From Bacteroidales bacterium UBA1195 (GTDB lineage: Bacteria; Bacteroidota; Bacteroidia; Bacteroidales; WCHB1-69), in contig DBYD01000025.1 in NCBI GenBank assembly GCA_002309855.1, positions 1-7,956 on the forward strand: 7,956 nt of DNA, in the 5' to 3' direction. Shown piece after piece: positions 1 through 6,575 of the stretch. Position 1 is the first letter of the stretch. Each line of letters opens with the position of its first letter. The position numbers and the translations under genes are program-made. Under the pieces are notes generated by a model. That model did no database searches, had not been told where the DNA came from, and saw only the letters and a list, made by a program, of their open reading frames with translations.

Positions 1-415
1 GATTGCCGTTGAACTGCCTGCGGCTGATCATGCCCTTGGGCAGTCCGCTTACCGAAAAATGGGAGGCCAGATAGTTGCCCAATGCGGTCCTGTAGTCGGC
101 GGTGTAGGGGGCGGCGCCGGGTTCGGCAAAGTTGCCGCAGTGTACGGCCATGCAGATCAGAGTATCCTTCATGGCATCCTGCATCTCCTTCATTATGGTG
201 TGGGCTTTCGGGCAGTTCAGGCAGGTGTGCCCTGTAAAGTCCTCCAGCAGGTATTTTTGGATGAAATCTGTCCGGACTTCAAAATAGGGGGTGTCGGCGG
301 CCACGTTCTGTTCGTGCGATTCCTTGAAAGGCTCATCAATCTTGTCGCATTGCAAAAAGAGCAGACTGCTGGCAATCGCCAATGCGTAAACAATAAACTT
401 CTTAATGTTCAACAT
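1..415 (-). CDS. Omp28-related thioredoxin-fold lipoprotein, 3' end cut off by the window edge
   Basis: Only the first 138 codons are present; the C-terminus lies beyond the left edge. The start ATG is followed by a basic, then hydrophobic leader ending LLFLQC. Cys23 is the likely lipidated residue, although Gln at -1 is unusual for a lipobox. The mature protein begins CDKIDEPF. The segment LEDFTGHTCLNCPKAH (about residues 57-72) is typical of the Omp28 family: a beta strand leading to a CxxC active site at Cys65/Cys68, with a probable cis-proline at Pro126 (SGLPKG). Two more cysteines sit at 88 and 93. The fold and family are well supported. Redox activity is inferred from the CxxC, since Omp28 proteins are poorly characterised. 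The protein is expected to be anchored in the outer membrane, possibly surface-exposed. It has its own promoter, so it is probably transcribed separately from the upstream glycosyltransferase gene. Confidence 0.85.
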   Translation of the reverse strand, partial: MLNIKKFIVYALAIASSLLFLQCDKIDEPFKESHEQNVAADTPYFEVRTDFIQKYLLEDFTGHTCLNCPKAHTIMKEMQDAMKDTLICMAVHCGNFAEPGAAPYTADYRTALGNYLASHFSVSGLPKGMISRRQFNGN

Positions 416-507
416 GATATAAATGCAGGACTTCCGGTAACATTTGATTCTGGATGTGAGCTGGCAGGAGGCTGAAGTCCTATTAGGGCCATCCTGCGGA
501 CTCAATG

Positions 508-515
508 CAAAAATA
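508..515 (-). promoter_or_regulatory. Bacteroidota-type -7 element for the Omp28-like gene
   Basis: On the minus strand this reads TATTTTTG, followed by CA, an exact match to the Bacteroidota -7 consensus TAnnTTTG. It lies 92 bases upstream of the Omp28-like ATG, implying a 5' leader of roughly 85 bases. No TTTG -33 element is visible at the expected distance. The rest of the 416-612 gap is AT-rich, with no gene that I can support. Confidence 0.5.
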
Positions 516-612
516 GTCCTTTTTTGTTTATGGGTCATCTGTTTTGCCTATTTTATTTTTAAGAAAATATAAAATTATATTAATCAAATTATTATGCTTG
601 CAATCAATTGTG

Positions 613-1623
613 TCAGCCCTGGATTTCCACAGGTTCGGGCACTTTCCGGTTCTCCTCCATCGGAAACAGCTCATGTTTCACCAGCCATTTTAGGAAAAAC
701 CATGGGCTTCGTCCATAAAGCATTAGAATTTCCGGATTATAGTCCTTGCGTCTTCTAATGGGGTCTGTTACGGAATAGTTCGTAAAGTTGTCGTATATGT
801 ACTTTATACGTTTGTTGTAATTTGGCGTGTGATGGTTGGGGTTGCTCTGGTGGGGGCTCGGCAGGCTGGCGACAAGCTGCACCGCCTCATCCCAGGATAG
901 TTGGCTGGCCGGATGATTGAAATAATATTGGCTGGCGGCTTCGCAGCCGAAAATGCCGTTGCCGTATTCAATGATGTTGAGGTAGTATTCCATAATGCGC
1001 CGTTTACCCCAAAGATATTCGATTAAAATGGTGTAATGGGCTTCAACGAGTTTGCGGGCGGTGGTCCGGCTTTGCAGCAGAAAGCAGTTTTTGGCGGTCT
1101 GTTGGCTGATACAGCTCCCTCCACGCAAGGAGTTCCCTTTTTCATTGGCTAGATATGAACTGATCATCCTGTTGATGAAGAACCCCCTGTGATACATGAA
1201 GGTTCCCTCATCCTCGCCAATGTCGGCGGCTTGTATCAGATAGGGTGAAATCTGTTCCAGAGGGACGTATGTGTAGGGTTGCTGCATCATGTATTCAGGA
1301 TGGTTTTTTGCAAGCATTTTCTGTTTCAGCATCAATGGCGTGTTATGCGGTTTGAAAAAACATAGCATTGCCACCTGCAGCAGTGTGAACAGCCAGCAGC
1401 AGAAGAGCACCAACATTATGGTGCGGAGCCACCGGCCAGCAAGGTGGTATATGGCTGCAAACGTCATGAGCACAAGCAGGTTCAATATGATTGCCGGTCC
1501 ATTGCCGACAAATAGGTATCCGTATCTTAAAATGATGTATGTCAATACTAAAGCAAGCAATAAGAGCAGTAGAATCCTGCTTGTCCTTGAACCAGGAATG
1601 CGCTTTACGGATGTTTTGGCCAT
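613..1623 (-). CDS. Membrane-bound GT51 peptidoglycan glycosyltransferase (monofunctional, MtgA-like)
   Basis: The protein has 336 residues from the ATG at 1623; a TTG directly upstream at 1626 would add one residue but is less likely. It should polymerise lipid II into glycan strands on the periplasmic face. Hydrophobic stretches at about 17-40, 43-62 and 67-90 suggest three membrane helices, whereas classical MtgA has one. The GT51 domain covers about 120-265. Motif 1 is EDEGTF then HRGF (137-148), motif 2 is RGGSCISQQTAKN (167-179), and motif 3 is KRRIMEYYLN (208-216), followed by YGNGIFGCEAA and LPSPHQSNP. There is no transpeptidase domain. Motif 1 reads D-E rather than E-D if aligned without a gap, and motif 2 has Cys171 where Thr is usual. 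The gene starts 29 bases after the DUF6029 gene with no clear promoter between them, so it is probably the third gene of the tlpA operon. The family call is firm; full catalytic activity is not. Confidence 0.88.
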   Translation of the reverse strand: MAKTSVKRIPGSRTSRILLLLLLALVLTYIILRYGYLFVGNGPAIILNLLVLMTFAAIYHLAGRWLRTIMLVLFCCWLFTLLQVAMLCFFKPHNTPLMLKQKMLAKNHPEYMMQQPYTYVPLEQISPYLIQAADIGEDEGTFMYHRGFFINRMISSYLANEKGNSLRGGSCISQQTAKNCFLLQSRTTARKLVEAHYTILIEYLWGKRRIMEYYLNIIEYGNGIFGCEAASQYYFNHPASQLSWDEAVQLVASLPSPHQSNPNHHTPNYNKRIKYIYDNFTNYSVTDPIRRRKDYNPEILMLYGRSPWFFLKWLVKHELFPMEENRKVPEPVEIQG

Positions 1624-1652
1624 CAATGTGCAGGGTTAAAGATGGGTTCGCT

Positions 1653-3305
1653 TTAAAAACTGGTGACCACCTGCAGGTTCATGCCGTAGGAGGCCGGCAC
1701 CTGACGGCAAACTCCGCCCACGCAAAGGATTCCTTCGTACTGCTTGCCGAAACCGAGTGTCACCTTGGTTGCCTTGTGCACGAAAGTGCCGCTGACATTA
1801 TAATAATGCACCCGTTTGGCCTCCACGGGGTTCCCGTAGTTCCAACGGTCCAGCACCGAAATGAACCACTTCGGGGCTATGCTGTATTCCAGCTGGCCGT
1901 AGGCCCAGCTCCCATCGTCCTCCTTGGTGGAGAGGTGCTGCAGCTCCATGCGGAGCGCGTTTTTGGCGTTGATTTTATAGGTGAGGTCCCCGATGACAAT
2001 GTGGGATTGCACGTTACCCCCATGGCCTTCCAGCACGTTCATGTTGTAGTCCAGGTAGATGTAGCTCATGATCAGCTTCCAGCTCTTGTTGAACTTATGC
2101 CCGACCTCCACATTGAAGTCCTCGAAGTAGAGCAGGTCCGTGCCGAAGAATGGGGAACTGTATCCGAGGGTGCCGCCCATGTCACCGCCGTTTTCCTGCA
2201 CTTCGGGCAGGATATCCCTCTCTATCCCGTGGATGAGTGAGTAGTTGACAGCGATGTCGGTGCCGTATTTGCCGCCGAGCAGGGTCTTTTTGGGAATCTT
2301 ATACTGCACCTCCGCCTGGAAACCGGTTTGCCCCAGCGGTTGTGAGGAATAGGCGTACATTGAGGAGAGCGCGTAGGTGTGCTCCTTGGTCAGTGTGGGG
2401 ATGTAGTTGATCATGTGATTGTTCAGCAAGGCAGTGCGCTTGTTGCGGAAATCGAAGTTGTCGGTGCGCAGGCCGGTCAGGTAGATGCCTAACCCTTTCG
2501 TTGCGTATGATGCGGTCAGCAGCAGGGCGTTGCCAGGCTTGTAAATCATGTTGTTCAAAGTGGAGGGGTCGTTGAACTTGTAGGCGTATTCCCCTTCAAT
2601 ATTGAACTTTTTATAGCCGATGTTCGCCCTTCCGGAGAAGGCGGCCACGTTTTCGGGCAGACGATATTCCGGATCGTTGTCCGCCTCGTATTTGCTCACA
2701 AAGTTTCCTCCAATTCCCAACCGGAAAGGGCTTTCACCTATTTTCGGGCACATATCGTTGAACGAAATGTCGGCATCCATGCCGCGTACCTGGCCTGTAT
2801 ATTCGAACAGATTCCGCTGTTTGCCCCAAATGCCTGTCAGTGTGATACCCTTGAAGGGACGTGCCTTGATTTTGATACCGCGTGTGGCGTTGTCGAAGCC
2901 GAGGTTGCGATCCTCGTAGGAGCGGTAGGTGAGCCCGCTGCCGAACTGCTCGTAAAAGCTGCCCAGCACAACCTCAATGTTTTCCGTGGTATAGGAGAAA
3001 TAATAGTATGGTATCCCCTCGCCAACGTAGCCGATTTTTTCAAAGTCGAGCAGCGGTTGGGCATAGTATTCATAGCGCAGCCCTGCGGCGAATCCGCCGT
3101 TGTTGTATTGGATGTTGGCGAAGGTGTTGGTCCTTACCTTGTTGTTCACCTTTTCCGCCCCGATTATGCTGTCCTCAATATAATACTGGGCGTTCATCTG
3201 GATGTTGCCGCTGACCTTCCCATGCTGGAGCAGGGACTGCCCGTATGAGAGCATGCTGCCGGCAAGCAGCATGGCAGACAGTGTTATCCGTGTGAATCTG
3301 TGCAT
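1653..3305 (-). CDS. DUF6029-type outer-membrane barrel-like protein
   Basis: This 550-residue exported protein has an N-terminal signal peptide (basic start, hydrophobic core at about 8-20, likely cleavage near SYG-Q at 22-23). The mature part is rich in alternating aromatic and polar segments such as GLRYEYYAQPLL, FYEQFGSGLTYRSYEDRNLG and GKQRNLFEYTG. It ends in QVVTSF, with the terminal aromatic residue typical of outer-membrane beta-barrels. The pattern matches the Bacteroidales proteins labelled DUF6029, whose function is unknown; I recognise this from memory, not from a search. It has three cysteines: Cys186 (NDMCPK) and a pair at Cys528 and Cys533 (CVGGVCRQVP) close to the C-terminus. 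The start ATG shares its A with the TAA of the upstream thioredoxin gene, so translation is probably coupled. A barrel is inferred; a porin, adhesin or secretion role cannot be assigned. Confidence 0.85.
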   Translation of the reverse strand: MHRFTRITLSAMLLAGSMLSYGQSLLQHGKVSGNIQMNAQYYIEDSIIGAEKVNNKVRTNTFANIQYNNGGFAAGLRYEYYAQPLLDFEKIGYVGEGIPYYYFSYTTENIEVVLGSFYEQFGSGLTYRSYEDRNLGFDNATRGIKIKARPFKGITLTGIWGKQRNLFEYTGQVRGMDADISFNDMCPKIGESPFRLGIGGNFVSKYEADNDPEYRLPENVAAFSGRANIGYKKFNIEGEYAYKFNDPSTLNNMIYKPGNALLLTASYATKGLGIYLTGLRTDNFDFRNKRTALLNNHMINYIPTLTKEHTYALSSMYAYSSQPLGQTGFQAEVQYKIPKKTLLGGKYGTDIAVNYSLIHGIERDILPEVQENGGDMGGTLGYSSPFFGTDLLYFEDFNVEVGHKFNKSWKLIMSYIYLDYNMNVLEGHGGNVQSHIVIGDLTYKINAKNALRMELQHLSTKEDDGSWAYGQLEYSIAPKWFISVLDRWNYGNPVEAKRVHYYNVSGTFVHKATKVTLGFGKQYEGILCVGGVCRQVPASYGMNLQVVTSF

Positions 3306-3820
3306 TATTCAGCCTGTTTTTCCTGTTGGAGAATCTCTTTCACTTTTTCAATGTATTCCTGTTCCACACCGGGCGCATAGGAGGCGTGCTGGTACACAAT
3401 CTCCCTTTTGCCGTTCAGGATGAAGGTGTGCGGGATGTCGCCAACATTCATGGCACGTTTGAAGTCCGAATTTTCATCCAGCAGCACCTCATATTCCCAG
3501 GATTGTCCGCTTACAAGCGGGGCGACCTTTCCGCTGGAGCGGCTGTCGTCGATGGAGACGGCATATATTTTCACGCCGGTCTCCTCCTGCCATTCCTCGT
3601 ATGATTCGGCGATGGTTTTCAGCTCCACCATGCAGGGTTTGCACCAGGTGGCGAAAAAGCAGATGATGATCGGCTTGCCGTCGTTGCTGATGTCGGCGGT
3701 GTTGAACTTTTTCCCATCAAGTGTCTTCAGGTTGACGGAAGGGAGGGTGGCCGCCTCCTGCTGGGCGAAACCGCTGGCCAATAAGGCGAAAAAGAGTGCT
3801 GAAAATACAAATCTTTTCAT
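3305..3820 (-). CDS. Secreted TlpA/ResA-type thiol-disulfide oxidoreductase
   Basis: The protein has 171 residues, a normal size for a single-domain TlpA-like protein. It has a Sec signal peptide (MKRF, hydrophobic core, likely cleavage at GFA-QQ, residues 19/20). There is no lipobox cysteine, so a soluble periplasmic product is expected. The thioredoxin fold shows the strand PIIICFFATWCKPC with the redox pair Cys60/Cys63, then VKIYAVSIDDS. The cis-proline is Pro130 in VGDIPHTFILNGKREIV. Proteins of this type reduce or isomerise disulfides in envelope proteins. The specific substrate is not known, but the one-base stop/start overlap with the DUF6029 gene points to that protein as a candidate. 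A further cysteine, Cys54, precedes the active site. A -7 promoter element lies just upstream. Confidence 0.92.
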   Translation of the reverse strand: MKRFVFSALFFALLASGFAQQEAATLPSVNLKTLDGKKFNTADISNDGKPIIICFFATWCKPCMVELKTIAESYEEWQEETGVKIYAVSIDDSRSSGKVAPLVSGQSWEYEVLLDENSDFKRAMNVGDIPHTFILNGKREIVYQHASYAPGVEQEYIEKVKEILQQEKQAE

Positions 3821-3844
3821 GATGTGTCAATTTAAATTCAAATA

Positions 3845-3852
3845 CAAAAGTA
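3845..3852 (-). promoter_or_regulatory. Bacteroidota-type -7 element for the tlpA-DUF6029-GT51 operon
   Basis: The minus strand reads TACTTTTG, an exact TAnnTTTG match, 24 bases upstream of the thioredoxin ATG. Transcription would start close to 3837, leaving a leader of under 20 bases. No clear TTTG -33 element is seen. The surrounding gap (3821-3916) is AT-rich and shows no convincing terminator for the upstream MATE gene. Confidence 0.55.
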
Positions 3853-3916
3853 CAAAAAATATGCATTTGTCGGGACAGATTCCGAAAAAACATTAATTAT
3901 TTGTATGAAATGAGGA

Positions 3917-5314
3917 TTATGCGGCTGTGGTGTCGGCTTTCCGCTGCAGGTCGCGGGCGGCGGAGAGGGCGAACGGCAGGGTGAAAATGAAGGTCAGCAG
4001 GTCGGCAATACCCTGTGTGGCCATCAGGCCGGGAAGTCCGAAAAAAATCGGCACCACAAACAGCACGGGCAGGAAAAAGAGCCCCTGCCGGCAGACTGAA
4101 AGCAGTGTTGCGCGGAACACCTGGCCGGTGGTCTGGAAATACATGTTGGTTGCGGTGGTGACACCGATCAGCGGGAAGACGGCGCACTGCCAGCGCAGCA
4201 CCTTGACCCCGACCGCAATCAGCTCCGGATCCTCCTTTCGGAAAAAGGCGATGAGCTGCGGTGAGAAGAGGAACCCCGCCGCTGCCATAATCAGCAGCAG
4301 CAGTGTGGAGAGGCTCATGCAGAACAGCAGCGCCTCGCGCACCCGTCCGAATTTCCCCGCACCGTAGTTGAATCCGCAGACCGGCTGGAATCCCTGCCCT
4401 ATGCCCAGAATCACCGAGAAGGCGAACATCATGATGCGGGAAACCACGGCGAAGGCGGCGATGGTGGAGGCCTCGCATCCCGGCGCCGCATATACTGCGG
4501 CGGCACGGTTCAGGCAGACGGTTGAAAGGCAGATGAGTCCCTGCCGGCAGAGCGATGGCAGGCCGCCCCGCGCAATCTCCTTGTAGTAATAGCCTGTGGG
4601 TGTGAAATTCCGGAAGCGTATGTGTACATTGCCCGCCCTCCGGATGCCATGCATGAGCAGCAGCCATGAGAAGAACTGGCTGCAGAAGGTAGCCGCCGCC
4701 GCACCTGACACGCCCCAGCCAAAGACAAAAATGAAGAGCGGGTCCAAAAAGATGTTCAGCACCGCTCCGGAGACAAGGCCGATCATGGCGTACTGGGCGC
4801 TCCCCTGCAGTCGCAGCTGGTTGTTCATCACCAGGCAGGACATCATGATGGGGGTGGCGGCAAGTATATAGACAAGATACCGGTTTGCGTCCGCTTCAAT
4901 TTCGGGTGTGGCGCCAAGCAGGCGGCATAGCGGATGGAGGAAAATGCAGCCCAGGACGGCGGCGGCGGTACCGAGAATGACTGCGCTGAAAAAGCCGGTG
5001 GCCGCCATCCTTTCGGCGTGTGCACCGTTTTTTGCGCCCAAGGCGCGTGCAATGAAGTTGCCGGAGCCGTGTCCGAAAAAGAAGCCGATCGCCTGGATGA
5101 AGGTCATGTAGGCGAAGGAGATGCCGACAGCAGCCGTGGCTTCGGTGCTGAGGTGGCCGACAAAGGCCGCGTCCGCAACGTTGTAGATGGCCGTCACCAT
5201 CATGCTGATGACGGTCGGGACAGCCATTTTCAGCACCAACCGCCTTACCGGTGCCTCAGTCATCATGCGGTATTTCGCGTCACGCTGTTGTATGTCGTTG
5301 TCCGTCTGCATCAT
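3917..5314 (-). CDS. MATE-family multidrug/metabolite efflux transporter
   Basis: At 465 residues the protein matches the usual MATE length, with about 12 membrane helices in two pseudo-symmetric halves. The N-terminal half carries the family signature AVPTVISMMVTAIYNVADAAFVGHL (31-55), including the conserved helix-1 aspartate Asp48, then VGISFAYMTFIQAIGFFFG and ARALGAKNG. The second half has the matching GIGQGFQPVCGFNYGAGK segment and a conserved tail around GLPGLMATQGIADLL. Such proteins export cationic drugs or metabolites using a Na+ or H+ gradient; the substrate here is unknown. The overall look is closest to the MepA/DinF-like Bacteroidales members. Two tandem ATGs (5314 and 5311) are possible starts. 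AGGAA sits directly before the first, so the second has the better spacing. The gene begins 6 bases after the lipoate ligase stop and is almost certainly cotranscribed with it. Confidence 0.92.
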   Translation of the reverse strand: MMQTDNDIQQRDAKYRMMTEAPVRRLVLKMAVPTVISMMVTAIYNVADAAFVGHLSTEATAAVGISFAYMTFIQAIGFFFGHGSGNFIARALGAKNGAHAERMAATGFFSAVILGTAAAVLGCIFLHPLCRLLGATPEIEADANRYLVYILAATPIMMSCLVMNNQLRLQGSAQYAMIGLVSGAVLNIFLDPLFIFVFGWGVSGAAAATFCSQFFSWLLLMHGIRRAGNVHIRFRNFTPTGYYYKEIARGGLPSLCRQGLICLSTVCLNRAAAVYAAPGCEASTIAAFAVVSRIMMFAFSVILGIGQGFQPVCGFNYGAGKFGRVREALLFCMSLSTLLLLIMAAAGFLFSPQLIAFFRKEDPELIAVGVKVLRWQCAVFPLIGVTTATNMYFQTTGQVFRATLLSVCRQGLFFLPVLFVVPIFFGLPGLMATQGIADLLTFIFTLPFALSAARDLQRKADTTAA

Positions 5315-5320
5315 TTCCTG

Positions 5321-6289
5321 CTATGCGTAAACCAATTGCATGATGTCGTCCATAATGGTTTTCTCTTCGGCGGAAGAGGCGGAAAAGGCGGGTATTGTCT
5401 CCGCATCCGCACCGGTCAGCAGCTGTTTGGCCTTTTCAATCGTGTTCGGAAGCAGGCAGTCGGTGGCGATTTCCACATGCAGGATGCGGCGGTCGGCCTC
5501 GCTGATTTCCAGCTCAATTTCCACACCGCCCCATGCAAACTCTCCGCTGCGTTGGGCGCGGAACTGCCGCCAGCTTCCATATACAAAGTTGTCATCAGCC
5601 AGCTGGCGCGCCTCGGCAAGCACCTTCTCCGTGCAGCATCCGGTGAAAGGACGTGTTTGTGCTTTTTCCCCATAAACGCTCTGGAACGCCTCCATCAGCG
5701 GCGGCACAATGTTCTCGGAGGTTATCTCCGCCACCTCCGACAAATTAATGACGCGGCTTTCAACGGATGACACTCCATGCTTGTGCAGTTTGGAGGGTTT
5801 CGGTTTCAGATAGCGTTGCAGCGCCTCCATGTCGGTTCTGATCAGCAGTGTGCCGTGATGCAGCCTGTTGTTTTTCCCGACGGAGAAGGCGTTGCCGGAG
5901 AATTTCCTGCCCTGGTAAAGCATGTCGTTGCGTCCGGAGCATACTGTTTCCAGTCCGAAATGTTTGAGTGCGTCCTGAAGCACGGAGAACTGTCTCCCCG
6001 TATCGTACAATTCATGGGAAGCCACAAATGTGAAGTTCAGGTTCCCAAGGTCGTGGTAGACCGCCCCCCCGCCCGTGGTGCGGCGCATCAGATGCCCGCC
6101 GTCCGCCAGCAGCTGCTCCACATGGCATTCCGCGTATGGGTTCTGATGCCGGCCGATAACTACGGTCCGCCGGTTACGCCACAGGTACATAACCACTGTG
6201 TCTGACGGGGTGTCGCGAAACAGAGCCTGCTCCACAGCAAGGTTCAGATAGGGGTTGTATTGGTCGCTGAGAATGATTTCTGCCGTCAT
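5321..6289 (-). CDS. lplA: Lipoate-protein ligase
   Basis: This 322-residue enzyme should activate free lipoate with ATP to lipoyl-AMP and transfer it to a lysine of the E2 or H-protein lipoyl domains (pyruvate/2-oxoacid dehydrogenases, glycine cleavage). The catalytic domain shows the lipoate-binding loop RRTTGGGAVYHDLGNLNFTF (69-88), with Thr where Ser is usual. It also shows the catalytic-lysine segment GRKFSGNAF (Lys129), HHGTLLI (144-150), and the segment LKPKPSKLHKHGVSSVESRVINLSE (161-185). Residues from about 235 to 322 (YGSWRQF onwards) form the C-terminal accessory domain found in two-domain LplA proteins, so this is the complete, self-sufficient form. The reading frame stays open far upstream on this strand, but ATG 6289 fits the family N-terminus (TAEIILSDQYNPYLNLAVE). 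It is the first gene of a likely two-gene transcript with the MATE exporter, and diverges from tatA. Confidence 0.93.
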   Translation of the reverse strand: MTAEIILSDQYNPYLNLAVEQALFRDTPSDTVVMYLWRNRRTVVIGRHQNPYAECHVEQLLADGGHLMRRTTGGGAVYHDLGNLNFTFVASHELYDTGRQFSVLQDALKHFGLETVCSGRNDMLYQGRKFSGNAFSVGKNNRLHHGTLLIRTDMEALQRYLKPKPSKLHKHGVSSVESRVINLSEVAEITSENIVPPLMEAFQSVYGEKAQTRPFTGCCTEKVLAEARQLADDNFVYGSWRQFRAQRSGEFAWGGVEIELEISEADRRILHVEIATDCLLPNTIEKAKQLLTGADAETIPAFSASSAEEKTIMDDIMQLVYA

Positions 6290-6312
6290 CTTCGGAATAT
6301 TTTTATCATTAG

Positions 6313-6352
6313 CGGAAAAAAAGGCAAAATATTTTTCAAAACCGGAAAAAAA
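6313..6352. repeat. Two 10-base direct repeats, 30 bases apart, in the divergent promoter region
   Basis: CGGAAAAAAA occurs at 6313-6322 and again at 6343-6352, exactly 30 bases apart, about three helical turns. Both lie in the 115-base gap between the divergent lplA and tatA starts, just upstream of the tatA -7 element. They could be phased A-tracts that bend DNA or activate the promoter, or a chance result of AT-rich composition. Confidence 0.4.
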
Positions 6353-6367
6353 TCTTTGATAAATGAT

Positions 6368-6375
6368 TACTTTTG
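6368..6375 (+). promoter_or_regulatory. Bacteroidota-type -7 element for the tatA-lipid kinase-pyrD operon
   Basis: TACTTTTG followed by CA is an exact TAnnTTTG match, 29 bases upstream of the tatA ATG, giving a leader of roughly 20-25 bases. The same octamer serves the thioredoxin gene. A TTTG occurs at 6355-6358, but it is too close to be a standard -33 element. Confidence 0.55.
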
Positions 6376-6404
6376 CAATTTGAACATCATCAGATAAAGA
6401 TACC

Positions 6405-6575
6405 ATGCAAACACTTGGATTCATAGGGGTACCGGAAATACTGATCATCCTGCTGATAGTGCTGCTGCTGTTCGGCGGCCGTAAAATTCCGGAGCTGATG
6501 CGCGGTCTCGGCAAAGGGGTCCGCGAGTATAAGGATGCTGTGGAGGAGGATAAGGATACGGAAAAGGAGGCATGA
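6405..6575 (+). CDS. tatA: Twin-arginine translocase subunit TatA/TatE
   Basis: This 56-residue small protein is easily missed by length cut-offs. It has a short N-terminus (MQTLGFIGVPE) and one membrane helix (about 11-23, ILIILLIVLLLF). The hinge FGGRKIPEL and the amphipathic helix MRGLGKGVREYKDAVEE follow, and the acidic tail is very short. The PEI start, FGG hinge and PELMRGLGKG segment are characteristic of Bacteroidota TatA. In the cell it would oligomerise with TatC to move folded, cofactor-bearing proteins across the inner membrane. No tatC or tatB is in the window. The start has a -7 element 29 bases upstream and no Shine-Dalgarno sequence. Its TGA overlaps the first ATG of the lipid kinase gene, so the two are probably translationally coupled. 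Confidence 0.92.
   Translation: MQTLGFIGVPEILIILLIVLLLFGGRKIPELMRGLGKGVREYKDAVEEDKDTEKEA
6564..6570 (+). promoter_or_regulatory. Shine-Dalgarno sequence for the lipid kinase gene
   Basis: AAGGAGG is a full Shine-Dalgarno match inside the last codons of tatA, which is uncommon in Bacteroidota. It lies 1 base before the ATG at 6572 and 4 bases before the ATG at 6575, so it favours 6575 as the start actually used. It may also be only the Lys-Glu-Ala coding sequence. Confidence 0.4.

Noticed and set aside
59..475. 138-codon plus-strand open frame at the left edge
   Set aside because: The opposite strand encodes a convincing Omp28-type lipoprotein with leader, CxxC and cis-proline; this frame has no comparable signal.
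566..581. AT-only inverted repeat AATATAA/TTATATT after the GT51 gene, considered as a terminator
   Set aside because: It has no G-C pairs, a two-base loop and no following T-run, so it is expected by chance in such AT-rich DNA.
1638..1659. Inverted repeat TTAAAG/CTTTAA between the DUF6029 and GT51 genes, considered as a terminator
   Set aside because: The stem is six pairs, AT-rich and without a T-run, and it overlaps the DUF6029 stop codon; read-through into the GT51 gene seems more likely.
1539..2240. 233-codon open frame on the plus strand
   Set aside because: It lies opposite the GT51 and DUF6029 genes, has no known motif and no promoter; it is a by-product of their codon use.
3870..3885. 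Small inverted repeat TCGG(G)A/TCCGA after the MATE gene, considered as a terminator
   Set aside because: The stem is only 4-5 pairs with a bulge, and on the coding strand the T-run comes before the hairpin.
3897..4667. 256-codon open frame on the minus strand in another frame of the MATE gene
   Set aside because: It is rich in Arg, Ala, Pro and His, as expected from an out-of-frame reading of a GC-rich gene, while the MATE frame has full family signatures.
4934..5770. 278-codon open frame on the plus strand opposite MATE and lplA
   Set aside because: It spans the junction of two well-supported genes on the other strand and has no recognisable domain.
6325..6331. TATTTTG on the minus strand upstream of lplA, considered as its -7 element
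   Set aside because: It is one base shorter than TAnnTTTG and has no -33 partner. A promoter for lplA must lie in this gap, but this site is not strong enough to call.
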